NCBI GenBank assembly: GCA_965204835.1
Contig: OZ242017.1
Location: 620,001 to 684,000, forward strand
Source of the DNA: VXMT01 sp965204835
Lineage (GTDB): Bacteria > Chloroflexota > Dehalococcoidia > UBA2979
DNA length: 64,000 nucleotides
Direction of reading: 5' to 3'
Shown here: positions 17,600-27,229 of the stretch, piece after piece
Numbering within the stretch: position 1 is the stretch's first letter
Layout: the number at the start of each line of letters is the position of its first letter
Made by a program: the position numbers and the translations under genes
Notes under the pieces: generated by a model
Told to the model about the DNA's origin: nothing
Seen by the model: the letters and a program-made list of their open reading frames with translations, nothing else
Database searches by the model: none

Positions 17600-18268
17600 C
17601 TAGCCCTGATGCCCCGAACCGTTGGCGGTTGTTGCGGTGATCCCTCGTACGACTTCAAGCAGATCTCGCATGGATGTTTCGCCAAAGCCCCCGTGGCTGA
17701 ATCCATGTACGATGGCGTTGCGGTGCCGCTGCAGGTCGGTCAGTTGCCCGTACTCCGCCCTTGAGATGACACCGAGGTAGGCAGCCTGCCCAAGCGTATG
17801 GGCGGCGGTGGTGATGCCCTCGTTCGATGCTCCCTGACCTGCGATCGCCAGCCTCAGCGCAGCCTCACAGGCCGACCATGCGAGCAGGAACGCAGCCTCC
17901 ACGTGTCCCGTCGCCAGGATTGCCTCAGCCTCTTCGAGCCGCTCAAGGACCTGCTCGCGCTCGAACGACTGAGCCTCCTCGGGTGGCTCGAGCTTCTCCG
18001 GTTCCGCGACCAGCAGCAGCTCGAAACTCCAGCCGGGCTTTGCATCGATCGCGCGGGCGAGATCGTCGACCCGGGAACTCGCAGCAAGCGAAGTGCGTGT
18101 CTTGACCTCGATCACCTTCACCTGGTCGTCCTTCTGCACGACCAGGTCCGCACGGTATCCCGCGAGGAAGTCGAGCGGCGCCTTGACGGAGACGGCGTAC
18201 CCCTTCTTTCGGTATTCCTCGGCCGTCTTGCGAGCGAGCTGGTACTCGGCGGTGGTTGCATGACCCAT
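17600..18268 (-). CDS. PD-(D/E)XK endonuclease-like domain fused to HEPN-like domain
   Basis: This is a 222-residue protein. Residues 5-85 resemble the REase_AHJR type of PD-(D/E)XK domain: Asp in YRADLVVQ and the ExK pair in KVIEVKTRTS. Residues 115-215 are helical with RHRNAIVHGF, which carries the R-x4-H motif of HEPN RNase-like domains. The predicted activity is nucleic-acid cleavage, or binding with regulation. The start overlaps the RusA stop (TGATG), so the pair is coupled. It may be a small defence or phage-derived unit. The nuclease assignment is from motif and context, not proven. Confidence 0.72.
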   Translation of the reverse strand: MGHATTAEYQLARKTAEEYRKKGYAVSVKAPLDFLAGYRADLVVQKDDQVKVIEVKTRTSLAASSRVDDLARAIDAKPGWSFELLLVAEPEKLEPPEEAQSFEREQVLERLEEAEAILATGHVEAAFLLAWSACEAALRLAIAGQGASNEGITTAAHTLGQAAYLGVISRAEYGQLTDLQRHRNAIVHGFSHGGFGETSMRDLLEVVRGITATTANGSGHQG

Positions 18269-18672
18269 CAGAACGCCACCTCCAGATTCGACGCCTCTTC
18301 GACGAAGATATGGACAACCTGCCTCGACTCGCGAAGGTACCCCAGCAAGTCCGTCGACGGATTCCGAATGAGCAGGTCCGTAGTCAGGTCTCTCTTGCGG
18401 CAAAGCAGGTCGAAGACCTGAGCGTCATCGGAATAGACCAGCCCTTTCATAGCATCGAGGATGGGCTTCGGGACGTTGTCGACGTCCGGCTCGCCGCCGT
18501 CGAAGAAATACGTGATCGTCACGGCGACCGACCCGGCTACCGGCGAACCCGCCGTCCAGCGGTCGCGAGCGGCGCTTCGCACCTCCTCCTTCCACAGCTC
18601 CCGTCGTTCCGCGCGCCGAGTCTGCTGCGACACGGCAGGCCCACCGATGACGAACTCGAACGGTACTGACAT
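18268..18672 (-). CDS. rusA: RusA-family Holliday junction resolvase
   Basis: This is a 134-residue endonuclease with the RusA signature GEPDVDNVPKPILDAMKGLV and YSDDAQV, including the paired acidic residues of the active site. RusA enzymes cut four-way DNA junctions as dimers and are common in phages and prophages. The gene is followed with overlap by the nuclease/HEPN gene. No other phage replication gene is nearby, so it may be a remnant or part of a small specialised module. Confidence 0.9.
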   Translation of the reverse strand: MSVPFEFVIGGPAVSQQTRRAERRELWKEEVRSAARDRWTAGSPVAGSVAVTITYFFDGGEPDVDNVPKPILDAMKGLVYSDDAQVFDLLCRKRDLTTDLLIRNPSTDLLGYLRESRQVVHIFVEEASNLEVAF

Positions 18673-18897
18673 TGTTCTCGCATCTGGGATTGGCCCGTCG
18701 CTCCGGTGCCGTCCTATCGTAGCGGATGGCGCGCCGATGCACCCCGGATTCTGGCGCGTGCCCTTGTCGGCGAGATGTACGGCTTGCGCCAGAACCGCCC
18801 AGCCGCTGCGCGCCTTTCGCCCTCATTACCCTCGAAGGCGCCACCCTTGCCGCTGCAGGTCGGGTCAAGGTGATCTGAATTCTGTCTCCGCGCGCTC

Positions 18898-19128
18898 ATG
18901 AGGGCGATCTCTCTTCTGGCGCATATCGCCCGCTGATCCACGCGGAGACGGGCGGATGCCCAGCAGAGCAGACGCCGGGCACCAGACCGATGACCGACAC
19001 CGGCTTCGCGGGGTTCCCGGTCGGGCACCGCTCGCGCGGTACCAGGGGGGCGTTGGATGGAGGGCGCGAGTGAGGGCGGCGCGAATCTCGCGACGCCCCT
19101 GGTCGGCTATGTATGACCTCCAGCCACC
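18898..19128 (-). repeat. Dispersed repeat, copy A
   Basis: About 230 bases match copy B (28366) and part of copy C (40014). Shared blocks include TGGTGGCTGGAGGTCAT at one end and GGGCGATATGCGCCAGAAGA at the other. Base differences, including small indels, shift reading frames between copies, so it does not behave as one conserved protein gene. Copies A and B both lie upstream of same-strand genes. Confidence 0.7.
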
Positions 19129-19325
19129 ACGAAGTCTGAACGCCCATCCACAGGGCTTTGTACGCAAATCGTCTCTGGTTTCGCTTGCGATACACGCGCC
19201 GTGCCGTAGACTTGTCCGGCTCCCACAAAGGGGAGGGGCTTCTGCGTGCGTGAATCGGTGTCCTTGAACAGCCTGCCCGCCTCCGACGGTATCGCCGCGC
19301 GTCCTGTCGGGGCCGTCATGCACGT

Positions 19326-19348
19326 CCCCCCCCCCCCCCCCCCCCCCC
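19326..19348 (+). repeat. Homopolymer of 23 C upstream of LRR gene
   Basis: This is an uninterrupted run of 23 cytosines. It lies 38 bases upstream of the preferred GTG start of the LRR surface protein, or inside the coding region (seven Pro) if the far-upstream GTG at 19246 is used. Such tracts can drive phase variation, but they are also common assembly artefacts. Confidence 0.6.
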
Positions 19349-19386
19349 GAATACATGTTCTAGCGCCGACCTCACGCTGGGGCCCC

Positions 19387-21837
19387 GTGGTGCGTGAGCG
19401 GAGCCGCGCCCTGCGCGGCCGCGCCGCCGCCCTCCTGCTGGCCCTCGCGGCGGGCCTCCTGCTGCTCCTCCCGGCCCACTCGGCGGATGCCCGGACCTCC
19501 TCCGGCAGCCTCCCCGACATCACGCTGTCGATATCGGTCATGTCGCTGACGGAACGGGACGGCGCGACGGACGTCACCGTCACCGCCGTCTTGCGGGAGC
19601 CGTCACCGGAGAGCACCACGGTCGTCCTGGCGCTGGGGCGTTCCCCCCTGCTCACGCCGGGTGTGGCCAGGGGCGCCGTCCCCGGCGCGGACTACCGGAC
19701 GACATTCGAGGGCCATGCCATCACCGTCGCCGCCGGAAGCCTCACCGGCGCGACCACCTTTGCCATCGACCCGACCTACGACACCCGCGTTGAAGGCGAC
19801 GAGGCCGTCGTCCTGACCGGCACGACCGAGGCCGGGGCCGTCGTCGCCCCGACGGACCTGATCATCGAAGACGGACCGTATCTGTCGTTCCCCAGGTCCA
19901 TCTACGGCAGCCTCGCCTACCCGGACCAGCCGGTATCCGTCGCCGTCGAGGAGGCGATCCACGAGACCCTCGCCCGTGGCACGGTCACCTACGCACTCAC
20001 CGGCACCGAGCCGCCCGGCAACCCGCTCGGGCTGACCTTCGACCCGGCCACCCGGCGGCTGACCGGGGCCGCCCCGGCCGCCGTCGACGTTCCCGACGCC
20101 GGGCTGACCACCCGCTACACGATTACCGCCCGCGACCGCTTCGGCCGCCGCGCGACCACCCTGGTCAGCGTCGCTGTGGTCAACGACGTGTGCGGCCCCA
20201 CGCGAACCACCTGGTTCGACGCCGGCAACGAGCCGCCGCCGGGGCTGGTCGAGGACTGCAACGTGCTGCTGGCCGCCCGGGACACCCTGAACGGCGAGGC
20301 CGGCACCCTGAACTGGGCGACGGACACCCCCATCGAGAGCTGGGACGGGCTGACCGAGTTCCACACGGACTGGAAACAGATACGACGAATCGAAGTCCAC
20401 GGGCACGGCCTGAACGGCTCGATTCCACCCGTTCTGGGCCACCTGGTCGCACCGTCCTCGCTGGACCTGGTGCTCGGCGACGACTACAGGACGTCACCGG
20501 ACGAGAGGCGGAACAGGCTCACGGGCCCGATCCCACCGGAACTGGGCCTGCCACCCAACATGATCGTGCTCGCGCTGAGCCGCAACGACCTCTCGGGCTC
20601 GATCCCGCCGGAGCTGGCTAACAACGGCAAGCTGTCGTCTCTCTACCTGCACGAGACCGGCGTTCAGGGGCCCATCCCGACTGAGTTCGGCGACCTGCCC
20701 CTGCGCAACCTGAGCATCAGCGGCAACCGCGGCGTGACGGGCCACATCCCGTGGCAACTGGGCAAGAACGTCAGCGCGGGTGACCACCCCGGGTTGCAAG
20801 TGCTGAACCTGTACAGCAACAGCCTGGAGGGGAACATCCCCTGGCAACTGGGACGCTTCGGCAAGATCCAGCACCTGGCCCTGAGCGACAACCGGCTGAC
20901 CGGCGGCATCCCGTGGCAGCTCGGCAACCTGGGTAGCGAGGAAGCCACCCTCCAGCGCAGGGTCGTGGATCTGCGCCTGAACACCAACCAGTTGACCGGC
21001 ACCATCCCGCCCCAGCTCGGCGAGATCAGCAACCTGAGCGTGCTGTCCCTCTCCGAGAACGGGTTGACCGGCCCCATCCCGTCCGAGTTGGGTGGTCTCC
21101 CGAAGCTCCGGTACCTCTACCTGCGCGACAACCGGCTGTCAGGCTCGATTCCGGGGGAACTCGGCGACATCGCCACCCTGCTCGAGTTGCACGCGTACAA
21201 CAACCGGCTGGGCGGCGAGATCCCCTCGGCGCTGGGCTCGCTCTCTGCGCTGCAGCAGCTGCATCTGGCGTGCAACGACCTCAGCGGGACGGTGCCGGCG
21301 AGCATCGGCGCGATCACCACGCTGACCGGTCTGGCCATACAGGGCAACCCACAACTGGACAGCTCGCTCGCCGGGCTGCCGGACTCCATCGTGCGCGCCG
21401 GACGGACGGTGCTGCGGGACGGCCCGTGCCCGCCCGCGTACGCGCCTCCGCCCGCGAGCTACCGGGTAGACGTCACCGTGTCCCGCTCGGTCGACTCCCC
21501 CGAGCGCTACTACGTCAGCACTCGCCCCATGGGCCAGGACTGGACCACCCACGACACCGTCGTCGACCTCTCCGCGCTGAGCGCCTCGGGACGCTTCCAC
21601 CAGGGCGAGCGCGTGTCGGTGACGGTCGAAGTGGAGGGCACCGAGCCGTTGACCATCGATGTGGTCGTGTGGCGCTCGGTGTCGTTCCCCCGGCACTACT
21701 ACGTGAGCACCCGCCCCATGGACCAGCGCTGGACCACCCACAACACGGCCCTCGACCTCTCCGCGCTGAGCACCTCGGGACGCTTCCACCAGGGCGGCCC
21801 CGTGGCGATCGAGGTTGAGTTGAGGCTCGGCCCATAG
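19387..21837 (+). CDS. Secreted LRR protein with Calx-beta-like and Ig-like N-terminal domains
   Basis: This protein of about 816 residues begins with a signal peptide (RGRAAALLLALAAGLLLLLP ending at ADA). Roughly residues 40-155 resemble a Calx-beta-type domain and 160-265 a cadherin/Ig-like putative domain. A block of about fifteen LRRs of the plant-type pattern (NxLxGxIPxxLGxLxxL) follows to about residue 660. The C-terminus has two near-identical modules sharing YYVSTRPM and DLSALSxSGRFHQG. The GTG at 19387 is preferred because the signal peptide then starts normally; a GTG at 19246 would put the C tract inside the gene. It is probably an exported surface-recognition protein, and the next LRR gene follows after 14 bases. 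Confidence 0.8.
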   Translation: MVRERSRALRGRAAALLLALAAGLLLLLPAHSADARTSSGSLPDITLSISVMSLTERDGATDVTVTAVLREPSPESTTVVLALGRSPLLTPGVARGAVPGADYRTTFEGHAITVAAGSLTGATTFAIDPTYDTRVEGDEAVVLTGTTEAGAVVAPTDLIIEDGPYLSFPRSIYGSLAYPDQPVSVAVEEAIHETLARGTVTYALTGTEPPGNPLGLTFDPATRRLTGAAPAAVDVPDAGLTTRYTITARDRFGRRATTLVSVAVVNDVCGPTRTTWFDAGNEPPPGLVEDCNVLLAARDTLNGEAGTLNWATDTPIESWDGLTEFHTDWKQIRRIEVHGHGLNGSIPPVLGHLVAPSSLDLVLGDDYRTSPDERRNRLTGPIPPELGLPPNMIVLALSRNDLSGSIPPELANNGKLSSLYLHETGVQGPIPTEFGDLPLRNLSISGNRGVTGHIPWQLGKNVSAGDHPGLQVLNLYSNSLEGNIPWQLGRFGKIQHLALSDNRLTGGIPWQLGNLGSEEATLQRRVVDLRLNTNQLTGTIPPQLGEISNLSVLSLSENGLTGPIPSELGGLPKLRYLYLRDNRLSGSIPGELGDIATLLELHAYNNRLGGEIPSALGSLSALQQLHLACNDLSGTVPASIGAITTLTGLAIQGNPQLDSSLAGLPDSIVRAGRTVLRDGPCPPAYAPPPASYRVDVTVSRSVDSPERYYVSTRPMGQDWTTHDTVVDLSALSASGRFHQGERVSVTVEVEGTEPLTIDVVVWRSVSFPRHYYVSTRPMDQRWTTHNTALDLSALSTSGRFHQGGPVAIEVELRLGP

Positions 21838-21851
21838 AGAGCCGGAGCCCC

Positions 21852-24398
21852 ATGACGGTGATGGAACGCCTGATGCCGGCCGTCGGCGGTCTCCTCGCCA
21901 CAGTGTCGCTGCTGTCCGCCGGATGCGAGGGCGGGTCCCCGGCGGCCACTCCCGCCGCCACGACCACGCCGGCCCAGGGGACGCCCGACGCACGAGAAGC
22001 GCTCTCTTCCTTCTACCGCGCCACGGGCGGTCCCGACTGGATCGACAACGCCAACTGGCTGACCACCGCGCCGGTGGGGGAGTGGTATGGCGTCGCCGTT
22101 GACGGCGACGGACGCGTGATCGGGCTGGAACTCCCCGAGAACGGGTTGAACGGCGAGATTCCGCCGGAACTGGGCACCCTGACCGACCTGACGGTCTTGC
22201 GGCTGAACAGGAACGAACTGAGCGGGGATATACCGCCCGAGCTCGCTGACCTCGTCGACCTGCAGTCGCTCCTGCTCCAGGGCAACCAGCTGAGCGGAGA
22301 GATACCACCGGAGTTCGGCAGCCTCGCCAACCTGACCGACCTGCGGCTCGCTGGAAACCAGCTCAGCGGGAAGATCCCACCGGAGCTGGGCAACCTCGCG
22401 AACTTGACCGACCTGCGGCTCCACGGCAACCAGTTGAGTGGAGAGATACCGCCCGAGCTCGGACGCCTGGCGAACCTGACGCATCTGCTCCTCGGTGGCA
22501 CCGAGTTGAGCGGGGCGATACCACCCGCGCTGGGCAACCTCTCCAACCTCCGAGTGCTGTTCCTCGGCAGCACCCGGTTGAGCGGAGAGATCCCGCCCGA
22601 GTTGGGCGGCCTGACGCATCTGACAGAGCTCCAGCTTGGCCGTAGCCAGTTGAGTGGGCCGATACCACCCGAGCTGGGCAGCCTGACGAATCTGACGCAG
22701 CTGTCACTCGAACAGAACCAGCTCGGCGGGGAGATTCCGCCTGAGCTGGGTGGGCTGGTCAACCTGACGTACCTGGGGCTCAGCAGGAACCAGCTCAGTG
22801 GAGGGATACCGCCGGAACTGGGCGCCCTTTCCAACCTGACGCACCTGTTGCTCGAGCGGAACGAGCTGAGCGGGGGGATCCCGCGGGAACTCGGCGCCTT
22901 CCCCAACCTGACGCGCCTGTCGCTCGCCTGGAACCGGCTGAGTGGGGAGATCCCGCCGGAGGTGGGCGGCCTGGCCGACCTGACCGAGCTGCAACTCCAG
23001 GCCAACCAGTTGACTGGAGCGATCCCGCCCGAACTCGGCGCCCTCACCAACCTGACGACGCTACTGCTGGGCCACAACCGGTTGAGCGGCGAGGTACCGG
23101 TCGAGCTCGCCGGCCTCGCCAGGCTGGAGTCGCTGTCCCTCGACTGGAACCGGTTGAGCGGAGCGATTCCGCCGGGACTGGTTGCGCTGCCCAACCTGAT
23201 GGACCTGCGGCTCGAGGGGAACCGGCTGATCGGGGAGATACCGCTCGACCTCCAACGCCCCGCCCCGGCGTGGATCGCTCCCGCGAGCGCGGCTTCCCTT
23301 GCTCCGGAGGACCGCCCGGCCATCTCCCTCGAAACGGTGTTCGGCGGGCGGAACTTCGACCGGCCGGTAGAAGTTGGCGCGTACCCCGTCGGGCCCGACG
23401 GCGGCGCCGCACCCGGCCTGTTCGTGGCCGAGCTGGAGGGCCTCATCTTGCTGCTGCGCCCCGATAGCGACGAGGCCGTCGAGCTGCTCGACATCCGCGA
23501 CCGTGTAGGGAGGGTGGCTCGCGATGAAGGGCTGCTCAGCGTCGCGATCGCCCCGCGGTTCGAGGAGACCGGCCACCTCTGGCTGTACTACACGGCGGGT
23601 GACTACACGCCAGACGGCACGCCGCGCAAGACGCGGCTCTCACGCTTCGTCGCCGACCTCGATGACCCGCGGCGCGTGGACCTCGGCTCCGAGCTCATCG
23701 TCCTGGAGGTCGAGCAGGCGGCAGGCAGCCACTACGGCGGCGCCATCCGCTTCGGGTCCGACGGCATGCTGTACCTGGGGTTGGGCGACAGCAATGCACC
23801 CGCCGAGTCGCAGAGACTCGAGACCCTGCTCGGCAGCATCATCCGCATCGACGTGAGCGCGGCTTCCGAGGCGTCGCCGTACGCCGTCCCGCGCGACAAC
23901 CCGTTCGTCGGCTTCCCGATCGCCCGCCCCGAGATATGGGCCTACGGGTTCCGCAACCCCTGGCGGATGGCGTTCGACCCTGTGACCGGGGTGCTCTGGG
24001 AAGGCGACGTCGGACGCGCGGATCTCGAGGAGATCAACCACGTCGAGGCCGGCGGCAACTACGGTTGGAACCTCGTCGAGGGCACACGCTGCGTCGATCC
24101 CGCCGCGGGGTGTGATCCGTACGGCTTGGCCCCGCCCGTGGCGACGTACAGCCACAGGCTCGGGTGCGCGGTCGTGGGCGGCGTGGTGTACCGGGGCGAG
24201 GCCATCCCGGCGCTCGCCGGACACTACCTGTTCTCGGACTACTGCGGCGGGCAGCTCTGGGCGCTTCCCCCGGATGGCGGCGAAGCGGTCGAACTCGCCC
24301 TGATTCCGCCGCCCGCCTCGTCGTTCGGCGTCGATGACCGCGGCGAGGTATACATCCTCACCTTTGGTGGGGCCGTGCTCCGGGTCGTGTCCCCGTGA
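21852..24398 (+). CDS. LRR lipoprotein fused to glucose/sorbosone dehydrogenase-like beta-propeller
   Basis: This is an 848-residue predicted lipoprotein (LLSAGC lipobox, Cys25). After a short Thr/Pro stretch comes an LRR cap (ALSSFYRATGGPDWIDNANW), then about fifteen plant-type LRRs to residue 465. Residues 490-848 resemble the GSDH family of PQQ-dependent soluble aldose dehydrogenases: LLSVAIAPRFEETGHLWLYY, GSHYGGAIRFGSDGMLYLG, EIWAYGFRNPWRMAFDP and GGNYGWNLVEG are typical propeller segments. The enzyme domain may oxidise sugars at the cell surface while the LRRs bind a ligand. Cofactor residues are plausible but unverified. It follows the previous LRR gene with 14 bases between, probably in one operon. 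Confidence 0.87.
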   Translation: MTVMERLMPAVGGLLATVSLLSAGCEGGSPAATPAATTTPAQGTPDAREALSSFYRATGGPDWIDNANWLTTAPVGEWYGVAVDGDGRVIGLELPENGLNGEIPPELGTLTDLTVLRLNRNELSGDIPPELADLVDLQSLLLQGNQLSGEIPPEFGSLANLTDLRLAGNQLSGKIPPELGNLANLTDLRLHGNQLSGEIPPELGRLANLTHLLLGGTELSGAIPPALGNLSNLRVLFLGSTRLSGEIPPELGGLTHLTELQLGRSQLSGPIPPELGSLTNLTQLSLEQNQLGGEIPPELGGLVNLTYLGLSRNQLSGGIPPELGALSNLTHLLLERNELSGGIPRELGAFPNLTRLSLAWNRLSGEIPPEVGGLADLTELQLQANQLTGAIPPELGALTNLTTLLLGHNRLSGEVPVELAGLARLESLSLDWNRLSGAIPPGLVALPNLMDLRLEGNRLIGEIPLDLQRPAPAWIAPASAASLAPEDRPAISLETVFGGRNFDRPVEVGAYPVGPDGGAAPGLFVAELEGLILLLRPDSDEAVELLDIRDRVGRVARDEGLLSVAIAPRFEETGHLWLYYTAGDYTPDGTPRKTRLSRFVADLDDPRRVDLGSELIVLEVEQAAGSHYGGAIRFGSDGMLYLGLGDSNAPAESQRLETLLGSIIRIDVSAASEASPYAVPRDNPFVGFPIARPEIWAYGFRNPWRMAFDPVTGVLWEGDVGRADLEEINHVEAGGNYGWNLVEGTRCVDPAAGCDPYGLAPPVATYSHRLGCAVVGGVVYRGEAIPALAGHYLFSDYCGGQLWALPPDGGEAVELALIPPPASSFGVDDRGEVYILTFGGAVLRVVSP

Positions 24399-24532
24399 CG
24401 GTCCTGCGGCGGCGCGGGTACAGGCTGCTTCCAGGGCCACTGACTGCGTTCATACGTGGGCTCGAAACCCGGCGCACGCCGCCTCAGCCGAGGGCGGCAC
24501 GCGGCGTCGGGCGCCCGGTGCGACATAACCTA

Positions 24533-27136
24533 ATGCACCAATACCGGGTCCAGGCGGCCGGCGTGGTCAGGACCCTGGTGATGGTGGTCCTCGCCATGGC
24601 GCTGGTGGTCGGCTGCGGCCAGGTCACGCCCAACCCCACGTCCACACCGGCTCCGATCCCGACGCCGGCGCCAGTCCTGATCCCGGACCCGACCCCCAGC
24701 GCGCAACGGGCGCCCAGCACGGAGGCGGCCCCCCGCACGGAGACGGACGCCAGCGCGGAGCGCACGCCGGTGGCGGAGGCGACTCCGGCGGTGGAGAGCA
24801 CGGCGGCAGCCGAGAGCACCTCAGTGGCGGAGAACACGCCCACGGCGGAGAGCACACCCACGGCCGAGACCACCCCGGTGGCGGAGAACACGCCCACCGC
24901 CGAGACCACGCCCGTGCCGGAGAGCACTCCGACGGAAGAGACCACCCCCACGGAGGAGTCCACTCCCGCGGAGGAGCCCACTCCGGCGCCGACGCCGACG
25001 CCCACGCCCCCGCCCATCCCGGAGACCTCGCTCGAAACGGCAGCGCTGGTCGCCCTCTACCACGCCACCGGCGGCCCTGACTGGACCAACAGCACTGCCT
25101 GGCTGTCCGACGTTCCGGTCGGCGAATGGCACGGGGTGACTGTTAGTGAGAGCGGACGGGTCGTCGGGCTGGCACTCATCGGAAACGGGCTGCGCGGGGA
25201 GATACCGCCTGACCTGGCTGACCTCGCCAACCTGGAATTGCTCTCGCTCAACCGCAACGAGTTGAGCGGGGAGATCCCACCCGAGTTGGGCAGCCTCGCG
25301 AACCTGACCGACCTGCGGCTCTCCGGTAACCAGTTCAGCGGGGAGATTCCGCCGGAGCTGGGCCGCCTCGCCAGCATCCGGTTCCTACGGCTCGCCAACA
25401 ACCAGTTGAGCGGCGAGATCCCGCCCGAGCTGGGGGGCCTCGCCAACATCCAGTTGCTGCGGCTCCAGGGCAACCAGTTGAGCGGCGAGATCCCGCCCGA
25501 GCTGGGCAGCCTCGCGAACCTGACCGACCTGCGGCTCTCCGGCAACCAGCTCAGCGGGGAGATTCCGCCGGAGCTGGGCAACCTCTCCAACCTGACAAGC
25601 CTCGAGCTTGGTAGTACCCGGTTGAGTGGGGAGATTCCCCCGAGCCTGGGGAATCTCTCCAACCTCACGCACCTCCAGCTGAGCCGTAGCCAGCTGAGCG
25701 GAGCGATTCCGCCCGCGCTGGGTGGCCTGGTCAACCTGAGGTACATGGGGCTCGAGCGAAACCAGCTGAGCGGGGGAATACCGCCAGAGTTGGGCAGCTT
25801 GACGAACCTGACCGACCTGCGACTCTTCGGCAACCCGCTCGGGGGTGAGATTCCGGCGTGGATAGGTGGCCTGACCAACCTGGTATCACTGAGACTCAAT
25901 TCGACCCAGTTGAGTGGGAGGATACCGCCGGAGTTGAGCAACCTCTCCCGGCTGACGGAGCTCCACCTGAGCACCAACCAATTGAGCGGGGAGATTCCGG
26001 CAGGATTGGGCGGACTCTCCAACCTGAAGTCGCTGCGACTGAGCGGCACTGCACTGAGCGGCGAGATACCACCCGAACTGGGCAATCTCTCTAGGCTGGA
26101 GGAGCTGTGGCTCCACGAGAACGCCCTGACCGGGGAGATCCCACCAGAGCTGGGAGCGCTGGCCAACCTTACCGAGCTGTGGCTCAACGACAATGAACTG
26201 AGCGGCGAGATCCCGGCGGAACTGGGCGGAATGGCGAGCCTCCAGCAGCTGTGGCTCGACGGCAACCAGTTGAGCGGCGGGGTACCGGCCGAGCTCGGCG
26301 ACCTGGGCAACCTCGAGGTGCTGGATCTCTGGGGCAATCGCCTGACGGGCTCCCTGCACAGTGACCTGTCGAACCTGACCTCCCTGACGTGGTTGCAGTT
26401 CCACAGCAACGCGGGGCTCTGCGCCCCGATCGATGCTGCGGTTCAGACGTGGCTCGCGGGCGTGGATTCCCTCCACGGGGGCAGTTGCGCAACAGCGGAC
26501 TCATCGGAGGACCGGAGGGCGCTGGAAGCGCTCTTCGCAGCCGCCGGCGGCGAGAACTGGCGGGACAACGCCAACTGGACGAGCGAGCTGCCGCTCCGGT
26601 CCTGGCACGGCGTCACCACCGACGCGGAGGGGCGCGTCACCGGCCTGTACCTCAGCCGCAACCGGCTGAGCGGCGAGATTCCGGCTGAGCTCGGCGGCCT
26701 CGCCAATCTGAGATACCTGTGGCTCGACGGCAACAACCTCAGCGGCGAGATTCCGCCGGAGCTGGGCGACCTCGCCAGCCTGAGATGGCTGTTACTCGCG
26801 AAGAACGTGTTGACCGGCGAGATTCCGGCGGAGCTTGGAAGCCTCACCAGCCTGCAGTGGCTGTTGCTCCCCCACAACCAACTGAGTGGGGAGATTCCGC
26901 CGGAGCTGGGCGACCTCGCTCGGCTGGATGTGCTGCTGCTCCAGGACAACCAGCTGAGCGGGGAGGTGCCGGCAGAGCTGGGCAGGCTGTCCAGCCTGGA
27001 CGCGCTGTCGCTCGAGAACAACCGCCTGAGCGGGAACAAGCTCGGCAGTTGCGTCCCGGACTCACTGACCAGCCCGATAGAACTCTATTATCTCGGTCTC
27101 CTTGGTTACCCGAACAAGCCGAAGTTCTGCTCGTGA
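24533..27136 (+). CDS. Large LRR lipoprotein with Thr/Glu/Pro linker
   Basis: This is an 867-residue predicted lipoprotein. The ATG at 24533 gives a clean signal peptide (VVLAMALVVGC, Cys28). A low-complexity linker of repeated TPVAENTPTAE-like units then separates the membrane anchor from two LRR blocks. Block one has a cap ALVALYHATGGPDW and about seventeen repeats. A Cys-containing break follows, and block two starts with ALEALFAAAGGENW and has about seven repeats. The consensus is NQLSGEIPPELGxLxNLxxL, the 24-residue plant type. It probably acts in extracellular recognition or adhesion. About 130 bases separate it from the dehydrogenase fusion, so it may have its own promoter. Confidence 0.88.
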   Translation: MHQYRVQAAGVVRTLVMVVLAMALVVGCGQVTPNPTSTPAPIPTPAPVLIPDPTPSAQRAPSTEAAPRTETDASAERTPVAEATPAVESTAAAESTSVAENTPTAESTPTAETTPVAENTPTAETTPVPESTPTEETTPTEESTPAEEPTPAPTPTPTPPPIPETSLETAALVALYHATGGPDWTNSTAWLSDVPVGEWHGVTVSESGRVVGLALIGNGLRGEIPPDLADLANLELLSLNRNELSGEIPPELGSLANLTDLRLSGNQFSGEIPPELGRLASIRFLRLANNQLSGEIPPELGGLANIQLLRLQGNQLSGEIPPELGSLANLTDLRLSGNQLSGEIPPELGNLSNLTSLELGSTRLSGEIPPSLGNLSNLTHLQLSRSQLSGAIPPALGGLVNLRYMGLERNQLSGGIPPELGSLTNLTDLRLFGNPLGGEIPAWIGGLTNLVSLRLNSTQLSGRIPPELSNLSRLTELHLSTNQLSGEIPAGLGGLSNLKSLRLSGTALSGEIPPELGNLSRLEELWLHENALTGEIPPELGALANLTELWLNDNELSGEIPAELGGMASLQQLWLDGNQLSGGVPAELGDLGNLEVLDLWGNRLTGSLHSDLSNLTSLTWLQFHSNAGLCAPIDAAVQTWLAGVDSLHGGSCATADSSEDRRALEALFAAAGGENWRDNANWTSELPLRSWHGVTTDAEGRVTGLYLSRNRLSGEIPAELGGLANLRYLWLDGNNLSGEIPPELGDLASLRWLLLAKNVLTGEIPAELGSLTSLQWLLLPHNQLSGEIPPELGDLARLDVLLLQDNQLSGEVPAELGRLSSLDALSLENNRLSGNKLGSCVPDSLTSPIELYYLGLLGYPNKPKFCS

Positions 27137-27229
27137 GTGCGGGCGCCCACGGTCGCCACGCCGACCGCCGACATCAGCGAACTCCAGACTGAGTACCACT
27201 GGCGGGACAGGTCATCGCCCGTCGATGGC

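Noticed and set aside
22140..23240. DNA tandem repeat array in LRR genes
   Set aside because: The periodicity is 72 bases and follows protein LRR units. Divergence between units shows it is coding repetition, not a satellite.
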